Shown here in pieces: positions 1 through 5,711 of a stretch of 9,275 nt of DNA. Numbering within the stretch: the stretch's first letter is position 1; each line of letters opens with the position of its first letter. Below the pieces are notes generated by a model that was not told where the DNA came from, did no database searches, and was given only the letters and a program-made list of their open reading frames with translations. Origin of the DNA: Bacteroidales bacterium (GTDB taxonomy: Bacteria > Bacteroidota > Bacteroidia > Bacteroidales > P3); contig JALNVJ010000049.1 of assembly GCA_023227645.1 (NCBI GenBank), positions 1 to 9,275 on the forward strand, read 5' to 3'. The position numbers and the translations under genes were made by a program.

Positions 1-23
1 AGTAAGCTTTTTGATCAGAATCA

Positions 24-55
24 GGATTTACAAGATTAAAGGATTTTCATGATTA
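24..55. repeat. Two-copy degenerate direct repeat, possible dispersed element
   Basis: Two 15-base copies, GGATTTACAAGATTA (24-38) and GGATTTTCATGATTA (41-55), sit 17 bases apart and differ at two positions. The repeat and its flank resemble a short dispersed sequence built on GGATTTxCAxGATT that I recall from many Bacteroidota intergenic regions. That resemblance is from memory. What the sequence shows directly is only the pair of near-identical copies. Confidence 0.45.
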
Positions 56-108
56 CCACGAAGGGGTGAAAGGTTTGTAGGAAAATAGATTTAATCTAAT
101 TGAATTTA

Positions 109-170
109 TATTAAGGAAAAAAACTTTTTTATTAAGGAAAAATCTTTTTTTATTAAGGAAAAATTTTGAG
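109..170. repeat. Three tandem 21-bp repeats with phased A/T tracts
   Basis: The core TATTAAGGAAAAA starts at 109, 130 and 151, an exact 21-base period. Each unit has an A-tract after AAGG. In the first two units this is followed about ten bases later by a T-tract, and the third unit decays after AAAAATTTT. A 21-base period equals about two helical turns, so the A/T tracts lie on the same face of the helix. By general DNA-bending rules this predicts intrinsic curvature. There are no unique spacers, so this is not a CRISPR array. Confidence 0.8.
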
Positions 171-173
171 TAA

Positions 174-208
174 GGGGACTGTACAATATTTTGTGTAAAC
201 AGGAAAGT
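174..208. other. Imperfect dyad, possible solo end of an IS256-like element
   Basis: The segment contains CTG-TACA (179-185) mirrored by TGTA-AA-CAG (194-202), an imperfect inverted repeat around an AT core. The run GGGACTGTACA followed by TTTTGTGTAAACAG resembles terminal sequences I associate with IS256-family elements, but I cannot verify this here. No transposase and no second copy of this end are present in the window. If it is an insertion-sequence end, it is a remnant. It could equally be an operator-like palindrome. Confidence 0.25.
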
Positions 209-302
209 ATAGATCTAAACTCAGAGCACTAATCTGCCCTCAAAGATCCATAAAAACTTATTTAAAGAGTGCGTTGGATTTTACAACGGTCTTTCAGTGT
301 GC

Positions 303-347
303 AAATGATGCACATCTTTCGGGGTAAAAGATGTGCATCATTTTTTT
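303..347 (+). terminator. 17-bp perfect hairpin with T run (intrinsic terminator, rightward)
   Basis: Bases 303-319 are perfectly complementary to 327-343, leaving the 7-base loop CGGGGTA (320-326). The 3' arm runs into seven T residues (341-347), the form of a rho-independent terminator for rightward transcription. On the other strand the stem is followed by GCACAC, so it would be a poor leftward terminator. No rightward gene is seen before it, so it would end a transcript entering from left of the window or a small RNA. A weaker hairpin lies just upstream: CGTTG (272-276) pairs with CAACG (284-288), flanked by AAAGA (264-268) and TCTTT (290-294). Confidence 0.7.
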
Positions 348-413
348 CTTGGAAATTGAAGGGGAAATTTTGAATAAAATCTCAAAGAACCTAATCTTCC
401 ATGTTTTATAGTG

Positions 414-421
414 CAAATATA
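414..421 (-). promoter_or_regulatory. Orphan leftward -7 box (TATATTTG)
   Basis: Read leftward, 421-414 is TATATTTG, an exact match to the Bacteroidota primary sigma factor -7 consensus TAnnTTTG and identical to the box in front of the MFS gene. A loose -33-like TTTA lies about 18 bases further upstream on the same strand. No gene follows in the 413 bases to the left edge. The transcript would be a non-coding RNA or a long leader, or the box could be a chance match in AT-rich DNA. Confidence 0.4.
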
Positions 422-490
422 CGAATTTTCTTTACTAAAAACTAGACTATTTCTTCTTTTATTGAAATAAAGATTTAGAAAAATACAAGC

Positions 491-1273
491 TTATAAATAT
501 CTTTTTATTTTATTTAATTGGTGGGTATAGGTGGAACTATGCTCAGGTATTATTCCATTACTGTCAATTGGGTCAATTCTTACTTGACCTGAGGAATGTA
601 TGATTTGGTTATTTCCTATATATATACCAACATGAGTTATTTTACCTTCTGAATTACTGAAAAAACAAAGGTCTCCTTTTTCAGCCAAATCTATTGCTCT
701 GACATCCTCTCCTTGTGTTACTTGATCTTTTGCATCTCTTAGTAGATTAACTCCGATTTGCTTGTATGACATTTGGGTAAAGCCTGAACAATCTATTCCG
801 TATAGGCTCTTCCCTCCCCATAAATATGGAGTAGAGATATATTTAAGAGCTATGGTAATTAGAGAATGTATATTGATCTTTGGTCTGCTAATATGTTTGG
901 GTTCTAAAACTTGAAAAAGGATATTACCTATTTGAAATTTTTCTCCAACCAATTGAGATCCTAAGTATATTGGGTAAATAATTTTTTGATTAGTATCTAT
1001 ATTAGTCTGAATAATATGAGTTATGGCTTGAGTAACTAATAGTTTAGGTGTTTGATTATAGGCATAATAGTCTGTCTTACTTATCCCTATTACTTGTTTT
1101 TTATCAACCCAACCTATATATTGGTCTTCGAAGTTTTCGATTTGGATCTTGTCTTCTAATTCTTGGATAATTTTGAAAGAATCACCAAATATAAGTTGGC
1201 TTATCATTTCAGCTCTTTCGTTGTTTTCCTTCCTAAGAGGTGCTATAGCTAAATGGCAAAATCCGTATCGCAT
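491..1273 (-). CDS. NlpC/P60 (C40) cysteine peptidase, YkfC-like murein peptide hydrolase
   Basis: This 260-residue protein carries an N-terminal SH3-like region (about residues 1-65, with the APLRKE and GWVDKKQ signatures), a linker or second SH3-like part (about 75-130) and a C-terminal NlpC/P60 domain (about 135-260). The catalytic cysteine is C162 in DCSGF, the histidine is H214 in HVGIYIG, and the third polar residue is H226 in IIHSSG. Enzymes of this type cut the gamma-D-Glu to diamino-acid bond of murein peptides. There is no signal peptide, which suits a cytoplasmic recycling role like that of YkfC rather than wall cleavage outside the cell. The ATG at 1273 lies two bases after the DUF4294 stop codon, so translation is probably coupled, and the gene is last in the leftward operon. 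Family assignment is firm, the exact substrate is inferred. Confidence 0.9.
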   Translation of the reverse strand: MRYGFCHLAIAPLRKENNERAEMISQLIFGDSFKIIQELEDKIQIENFEDQYIGWVDKKQVIGISKTDYYAYNQTPKLLVTQAITHIIQTNIDTNQKIIYPIYLGSQLVGEKFQIGNILFQVLEPKHISRPKINIHSLITIALKYISTPYLWGGKSLYGIDCSGFTQMSYKQIGVNLLRDAKDQVTQGEDVRAIDLAEKGDLCFFSNSEGKITHVGIYIGNNQIIHSSGQVRIDPIDSNGIIPEHSSTYTHQLNKIKRYL

Positions 1274-1275
1274 TT

Positions 1276-1860
1276 CTAAATATTATTGGTTTCTATCGCG
1301 TAGATAATCTTTTCAATTATTCGGTCTTCATCGTTTGCTTGTGGATTATATTTTGAATGGAGGTTATATCCAAATAGCCTCCCCAACGATTGGTAAAAAA
1401 ATGCCCTAAAACTTCCTCGTAATTCTTTCACTATAGTGTAGGAATCGCTACCTGTTTCCCTGTCAACCAACCTAATTAATACCTTTCCTTGGCTTCTTGA
1501 TAACTTCTTTAGGGTATTTCCGAATTTAAGATTAATTTCTTCTTCGGCTTGTTTCATTAAGGTTTTTCTTTGTTTTTCAGGCTTATCTTTCATAGCTATG
1601 CTATAAGATTCAAGAAGTCGTCCTGCTTGTTTTGCAAATGGATAAGTTTTCTTTACGTTAACTATAAGCCTAGCATATTGCCTTTTTTCGGCATCAGTTA
1701 GAGGAGAAACATATCCTGATATAGTTACTTCTTTTAAGTAACTCATAGGAATTGTGTCACCATCATTTACAGTTGCAAATGTTATGATTCTGTTTTGTTG
1801 GCTTATTCCAATTACTGGAAGGGTAAATAAAATTATTATTATTAAACTGAGCTTTTTCAT
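1276..1860 (-). CDS. DUF4294 family protein, exported, function unknown
   Basis: A 194-residue protein with an N-terminal signal peptide (MKK, then a hydrophobic core to about residue 18, likely cut near GIS-QQ at 20-21). The remainder matches what I recall of DUF4294. It has a basic helical stretch around VNVKKTYPFAKQAG (67-80), a charged helical middle (90-120), SQGKVLIRLVDRETG (123-137) and KELRGSFRAFF (145-155). The family is seen mainly in Bacteroidota and has no established function. No catalytic motif is visible, and there is no lipobox cysteine, so a soluble periplasmic location is likely. It follows clpX after 55 bases and nearly touches the peptidase gene, which hints at an envelope role, but that is only context. 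Confidence 0.88.
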   Translation of the reverse strand: MKKLSLIIIILFTLPVIGISQQNRIITFATVNDGDTIPMSYLKEVTISGYVSPLTDAEKRQYARLIVNVKKTYPFAKQAGRLLESYSIAMKDKPEKQRKTLMKQAEEEINLKFGNTLKKLSRSQGKVLIRLVDRETGSDSYTIVKELRGSFRAFFYQSLGRLFGYNLHSKYNPQANDEDRIIEKIIYAIETNNI

Positions 1861-1895
1861 TTCTATTTTTGTTTATTTCTCTCACCCTTAAGTTT

Positions 1896-1911
1896 AACAA
1901 TTTCTGTGCCA
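1896..1911 (-). promoter_or_regulatory. Sigma-54-like element between clpX and the DUF4294 gene
   Basis: Read leftward, 1911-1896 is TGGCACAGAAATTGTT. It resembles the sigma-54 pattern TGGCAC-N5-TTGCA with a good -24 half (TGGCAC), correct spacing and an imperfect -12 half (TTGTT instead of TTGCA). The start of transcription would fall near 1885, about 25 bases before the DUF4294 ATG. An overlapping near match to the -7 box (AAGCTTTG, 1917-1910) is an alternative reading. It could give the two distal genes their own control. Confidence 0.3.
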
Positions 1912-1915
1912 AAGC

Positions 1916-3160
1916 TTATTTTTCCATGCTATTAAACTTCCCTTCAAATCTCTCAAATTCCTTTTTTGCAAACTTTTGACTAATGGTTATTTCTTTCTTA
2001 TCAGTTTCAGGAGTTTCATACATTAAATCAGTCATAACATTTTCTATCAAGCCTCTTAACCCTCTTGCTCCTAGTTGGTATTCTATTGCTTTTTCAACAA
2101 AGAAATCTAATGCATCAGGAGAGAATTTTAGTTTGACTCCATCCATTTCAAATAGTTTCTTATATTGTTTTACTATTGCATTCTTTGGCTCAGTAAGTAT
2201 TCTTTTTAAAGCTTCTGCATTTAATGGATCAAGGTGAGTTAGAACAGGAAATCTCCCTACAAGTTCTGGTATTAATCCAAATTTCCTAATATCTTGTGGT
2301 TGTATATATTTTAAGATATTTTCTTTATCCACATCTTCATCTAAGTTCTTATTAAGCTTAAAGCCTATTGCATTTGCTTTTAGACGTGTAGTAATTATTC
2401 TATCAATATTATTAAACGCGCCTGCCGATATAAAAAGTATATTTTTAGTATTTACTGCCGTTAACTTTTGGTCAGGATGTTTTCTCCCTCCTTGTGGTGG
2501 CACATGAACTATGCTTCCTTCTAATAATTTTAATAATGCTTGCTGAACTCCCTCTCCACTAACATCTCTTGTAATTGAAGGATTATCACTCTTACGTGCG
2601 ATCTTATCTATTTCATCAATAAACACTATTCCTTTTTCTGCTTTTTCTACATCGTAGTCAGCAGCTTGAAGTAGTCTGGTTAATATGGTTTCAACATCTT
2701 CTCCAACATATCCTGCTTCTGTTAAAACGGTTGCATCAGCAATTGCAAATGGAACATTCAACATTCTGGCAATAGTTCTTGCTAATAGCGTTTTACCTGT
2801 TCCTGTTTGTCCAACAATTATTATATTAGATTTATCTATCTCAATCTCATCAGTCTTATCTAAACTACTTAATACATGGTTCAGCCTTTTATAATGATTA
2901 TAGACAGCAACCGAAAGTACCTTTTTAGCATCTTCTTGCCCAATAACATATTGGTCTAGATATTCTTTTATTTCTTTTGGTTTTTTAACTTCAAGACTTG
3001 CAACATATTTTGAATTTTTTGTTTGCTTGTCCTCTTTTTTAAGCTCATATACCTTTTCAATGCAACTATCGCAAATATTTGCTTCATAAGCATTGACCAT
3101 AAATCCTACTTCATTTTCTCCTTTTCCACAAAATGAACAATGTATCTTTGTTTTTGCCAT
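1916..3160 (-). CDS. clpX: ClpX, ATP-dependent protein unfoldase of the Clp protease
   Basis: The 414-residue protein is full length for ClpX. The N-terminal zinc-binding domain has C8, C11, C30 and C33. The AAA+ module has Walker A GQTGTGKT (117-124), pore loop GYVG (150-153), Walker B IVFIDE (178-183), the RKH loop (226-228), a GRF arginine-finger region (302-304) and sensor 2 GARGLR (364-369). The ClpP-docking IGF loop is present (265-267), so it should work with ClpP, unfolding tagged or native substrates and feeding them to the protease in the cytoplasm. clpP is not in this window. The gene sits 15 bases behind the MFS transporter gene. The start ATG has only an A-rich leader (AAGAAAAAAGAAAACCA), normal for this phylum. 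No residue needed for activity is missing. Confidence 0.98.
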   Translation of the reverse strand: MAKTKIHCSFCGKGENEVGFMVNAYEANICDSCIEKVYELKKEDKQTKNSKYVASLEVKKPKEIKEYLDQYVIGQEDAKKVLSVAVYNHYKRLNHVLSSLDKTDEIEIDKSNIIIVGQTGTGKTLLARTIARMLNVPFAIADATVLTEAGYVGEDVETILTRLLQAADYDVEKAEKGIVFIDEIDKIARKSDNPSITRDVSGEGVQQALLKLLEGSIVHVPPQGGRKHPDQKLTAVNTKNILFISAGAFNNIDRIITTRLKANAIGFKLNKNLDEDVDKENILKYIQPQDIRKFGLIPELVGRFPVLTHLDPLNAEALKRILTEPKNAIVKQYKKLFEMDGVKLKFSPDALDFFVEKAIEYQLGARGLRGLIENVMTDLMYETPETDKKEITISQKFAKKEFERFEGKFNSMEK

Positions 3161-3175
3161 TGGTTTTCTTTTTTC

Positions 3176-4435
3176 TTAAATTTTCTTTCCTATCTTATGC
3201 CCCTTAATTGAAAAGTAAGCTATAAATAGATAGCAAGGTATTAGTATTAAATAGGGTAATTGTCTATTGTTAATTTCTGTTGCCCAAGCTCCATAAATTA
3301 AGGGCATTACGGCTCCCCCTGCAATTGCCATTATTAAAAGAGCAGATGCAACAGGAGTATGTTTTCCAAGTTTATCAATTGCCAAAGGCCAAATTCCTGG
3401 CCACATTAAAGAATGAGCAAAACTTAGAAGGATAATAATTATTATTGAAAGAATGCCCTGCGTCATAACAGCTGCTATAACAAGAATCAATCCTAAAGCA
3501 GAACAAATTGTTAGAGCCTTGCTTTGGGATATGTATTTTGGAACAAGTATTATTCCTAATATATAGCCAATGGTTAGAGCAATTAAACTAAAGGTTCCAA
3601 GCATTGGAGCTATATGTTTCGCTATTCCTTGGCTTTGTGCATAGAGACCCAGAGTGTCAATTGCGATAACCTCAACGCCTACATAGAGGAATAGAGCCAA
3701 AACGCCCAACCATAGATATGAAAAACTAAATATACTTCTTTCTTTATGAGTGTTTTCGTCAAAATCAGCCTCTTCTTCATTTTTAACCTCTGGAAGTTTT
3801 GCTAAGAGAACCATTATTGCCAAAAGGAATAATCCAATTGCTATTCCAATATAAGGGAGTATTATTCTTTGAGTTAGAAGGTTAAGTTCGTCAATTCTTG
3901 CATCTCCACTTAGAGTTTGAATATGTTGGCTTAAAGCATTCATATCTTCAAACAAAACCTTTGAAAGCCATAAAATGCCGATCATTCCAGCAATCTTGTT
4001 GAAAAGCCCCATAATACTCATTCTCTTTGCTGCCGATTCTATTGGACCAAGAATAGTTACATAAGGATTTACGGCAGTTTGCAAAAGAGCTAAACCAGTG
4101 CCTTGTAGAAAGAGCCCAATAAGAAAAATAAAATAACTTCTTTCGTTGGCTGCAGGAATAAAAACTAATGAGCCTATAGCCATAACAATAAGCCCTATAG
4201 CCATTCCTTTTGCAAATCCCGTCTTTTTTAAAACCCAAGAAGAAGGCAGGGCCATAACAAAATAGGATATATAGAACGCAAAGGTAACTAAATAAGCCTG
4301 TGAATCGCTTAACTCGCAAGCCTCACGTAAAAAAGGGATTAGAACACTATTTAGCCATGTTATAAATCCAAAAATAAAATAAAGAATTCCAATTATTGAT
4401 AAGCTAAAAATCAAGTTGTTGTTTTTCTCTGCCAT
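3176..4435 (-). CDS. MFS sugar transporter, FucP/GluP (sugar:H+ symporter) family
   Basis: A 419-residue inner-membrane protein with about 12 hydrophobic segments split by a charged central loop (about 214-236, rich in Glu and Asp). Family marks are FGFITWLNSVLIPFLREA at 22-39, QTAVNPYVTILGP at 119-131, the SIMGLFNKIAG segment (140-150), LYVGVEV (250-256) and MWPGIWPLAIDKLGKHTP at 344-361. Members import fucose, glucose, galactose or N-acetylglucosamine by proton symport. The substrate cannot be read from the sequence, but the divergent NagZ-like hydrolase makes an amino sugar or wall-derived sugar a reasonable guess. It is the first gene of the leftward set and has its own -7 box 24 bases before the ATG. 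Having a transporter directly ahead of clpX is unusual. Confidence 0.92.
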   Translation of the reverse strand: MAEKNNNLIFSLSIIGILYFIFGFITWLNSVLIPFLREACELSDSQAYLVTFAFYISYFVMALPSSWVLKKTGFAKGMAIGLIVMAIGSLVFIPAANERSYFIFLIGLFLQGTGLALLQTAVNPYVTILGPIESAAKRMSIMGLFNKIAGMIGILWLSKVLFEDMNALSQHIQTLSGDARIDELNLLTQRIILPYIGIAIGLFLLAIMVLLAKLPEVKNEEEADFDENTHKERSIFSFSYLWLGVLALFLYVGVEVIAIDTLGLYAQSQGIAKHIAPMLGTFSLIALTIGYILGIILVPKYISQSKALTICSALGLILVIAAVMTQGILSIIIIILLSFAHSLMWPGIWPLAIDKLGKHTPVASALLIMAIAGGAVMPLIYGAWATEINNRQLPYLILIPCYLFIAYFSIKGHKIGKKI

Positions 4436-4459
4436 AAGAATTTATATTTTTTGAAGATG

Positions 4460-4467
4460 CAAATATA
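4460..4467 (-). promoter_or_regulatory. -7 box for the MFS-clpX-DUF4294-NlpC operon
   Basis: Read leftward, 4467-4460 is TATATTTG, an exact TAnnTTTG box followed by C. It lies 24 bases before the MFS start codon. No clean -33 TTTG is found at the usual distance; the best is a TTTA about 16-19 bases upstream. It is probably the main promoter of the four-gene operon, since clpX has no box of its own in the short gap before it. Confidence 0.6.
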
Positions 4468-4498
4468 GGAAAAACAATGATATAAAGGAGATTTTTCT

Positions 4499-4506
4499 TA
4501 ATTTTG
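4499..4506 (+). promoter_or_regulatory. -7 box for the family 3 glycoside hydrolase gene
   Basis: TAATTTTG at 4499-4506 is an exact TAnnTTTG match, 42 bases before the ATG at 4549. The -33 region it needs would overlap that of the leftward box at 4460-4467, so the two divergent promoters share DNA. No consensus -33 TTTG is evident at the proper distance. Confidence 0.55.
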
Positions 4507-4548
4507 CCAACAATATAAACACATCTATCAACCAAATAACAGAATATT

Positions 4549-5679
4549 ATGATAAAGAGAATAAGCGTTCTATTTATATTAACAATTATAATCTCACTCC
4601 CCTTTTATCTTAATGCACAAAACCATTCAAAAGAAGATAAAGCACTTAGAGAAAAAATATCCCAAATGCTCATTATTGGATTTAGAGGGATGAGCCTTGA
4701 TTCATCTAAAGAAATTTACGACCTAATTGCAAAAGAGAAAATCGGAGGAATTATACTATTTGATTACGATGTACCTAGTAAAAAATCAAAACGTAATATA
4801 GAAAACCCTGACCAATTAAGAAAGTTATGTTCAGAACTTCAAAACCTTGGAAACAACCATCTATTTATATCTATAGACCAAGAAGGCGGAAAAGTAAGTA
4901 GACTAAAGGAAAAATACGGTTTTTCCCCAAGCGTTTCACAACAATACTTAGGAGAGAATAATAATTCTTTACTTACAAAAGAATGGGCGTCACGTTCAGC
5001 AAGGAACCTTAAATCCTTGGGCATAAACCTAAATTTTTCACCTTCAGTGGATGTAAATATTAATCCTGATTGTCCAATAATTGGTAAATTAGAAAGGAGC
5101 TTTAGTCAAGATCCTCAAACGGTAATTAAACATGCAAAAATAGTTATAGAAGAACATAATAAACAAGGGATTGTTACAACTATTAAACATTTCCCTGGTC
5201 ATGGCTCTTCCAGATCAGACACTCATAAAGGAATAGCTGATATAACAAATACTTATGATAAGCGAGAATTAATCCCTTTCAAAGAACTAATAGAAGAAGG
5301 TTGTGTTGAAATGGTTATGACCTCCCATGTTTTCAATTCCGCATTCGATTCACTCTATCCCTCAACAATGTCCTATAATACACTGACTAATATGCTAAAA
5401 GTACAGATGGGCTTCAAAGGAATAATTGTTTCAGATGATATGGCAATGGGAGCTATTGCCAAAGAATACGACCTTGAAACTTGTTTGGATAAAGCAATAA
5501 ATGCAGGAGTAGATATGTTTATTTTCTCAAATAACGGAGAAAAGTATGATACAGAAATAGGCTATAAGGCTATCGAAACGATATTCCAACTAGTTAAGCA
5601 AGGTAAGGTAGCAGAAAGCAGAATCAATAACTCCTATGCTAAAATTCTTAAACTAAAATCTAAAATAGGACTACAGTAG
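4549..5679 (+). CDS. Exported glycoside hydrolase family 3, NagZ-like beta-N-acetylhexosaminidase
   Basis: A 376-residue single-domain GH3 enzyme. Residues 1-23 form a signal peptide (MIKR, hydrophobic core, likely cut after LNA), with no lipobox cysteine, so it should be periplasmic or secreted. NagZ-type motifs are clear: IDQEGGKVSRL at 109-119, KHFPGHG (213-219), the Asp-His dyad D224/H226 in SDTHKG, TSH (258-260), and the probable nucleophile D296 in GIIVSDDMAMGA at 291-302. The Asp-x-His pair is the mark of N-acetylglucosaminidases in this family, as opposed to GH3 beta-glucosidases. The likely reaction is removal of terminal beta-GlcNAc from muropeptides or chitin-type oligomers. There is no fused esterase-like domain, unlike many longer Bacteroidota homologues. 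It is divergent from the sugar transporter gene and converges on dnaG. The family is firm, the natural substrate is inferred. Confidence 0.92.
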   Translation: MIKRISVLFILTIIISLPFYLNAQNHSKEDKALREKISQMLIIGFRGMSLDSSKEIYDLIAKEKIGGIILFDYDVPSKKSKRNIENPDQLRKLCSELQNLGNNHLFISIDQEGGKVSRLKEKYGFSPSVSQQYLGENNNSLLTKEWASRSARNLKSLGINLNFSPSVDVNINPDCPIIGKLERSFSQDPQTVIKHAKIVIEEHNKQGIVTTIKHFPGHGSSRSDTHKGIADITNTYDKRELIPFKELIEEGCVEMVMTSHVFNSAFDSLYPSTMSYNTLTNMLKVQMGFKGIIVSDDMAMGAIAKEYDLETCLDKAINAGVDMFIFSNNGEKYDTEIGYKAIETIFQLVKQGKVAESRINNSYAKILKLKSKIGLQ

Positions 5680-5690
5680 TTTTAACTTGT

Positions 5691-5711
5691 TAATAACTTA
5701 TTTAGTTATTA
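5691..5711. terminator. AT-rich hairpin at the convergent GH3-dnaG junction
   Basis: TAATAACT (5691-5698) pairs perfectly with AGTTATTA (5704-5711) around the 5-base loop TATTT. It covers the stop codon and last codons of dnaG and begins 11 bases after the GH3 stop. Being symmetric, it could act on both strands, but it has no GC pairs of note and only short T stretches follow. As a terminator it is weak, and nothing better is visible in the 18-base gap. Confidence 0.35.

Larger units (their letters stand above)
1..490. other. Gene-free left region with repeats and structured elements
   Basis: I see no convincing coding region in this stretch. From left to right it holds a degenerate direct repeat (24-55), three 21-bp tandem repeats rich in A and T tracts (109-170), an imperfect dyad (179-202), a small hairpin (264-294), a perfect 17-bp hairpin followed by a T run (303-347) and a leftward promoter box (414-421). 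The part nearest the peptidase gene (422-490) is AT-rich and contains only a weak bulged AT hairpin around 448-477, which could end the leftward operon but is too poor to call. The mix of decayed repeats suggests an accessory or scarred intergenic region. Confidence 0.7.

Noticed and set aside
109..170. Short regularly spaced repeats as a CRISPR array
   Set aside because: The copies are contiguous, with no unique spacers, and no cas genes are nearby.
294..341. Leftward mini-ORF of 15 codons (ATGATG start, TGA stop) inside the 17-bp hairpin, downstream of the orphan promoter box
   Set aside because: It is short and its codons are simply the two hairpin arms, so the frame is explained by the RNA/DNA structure. 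No homology or ribosome site supports translation.
1..490. tRNA or rRNA gene in the gene-free left region
   Set aside because: No cloverleaf, TTC-type T-loop or rRNA-like conserved block could be found on either strand.
1983..2237. Rightward open frame of 84 codons
   Set aside because: It lies entirely inside clpX on the opposite strand, with low-complexity Ser-rich product. It is a shadow of the real gene.
3948..4319. Leftward open frame of 123 codons in another frame of the MFS gene
   Set aside because: The transporter frame has clear family motifs over the same DNA, and this product is rich in Tyr, Phe and Cys without any domain.
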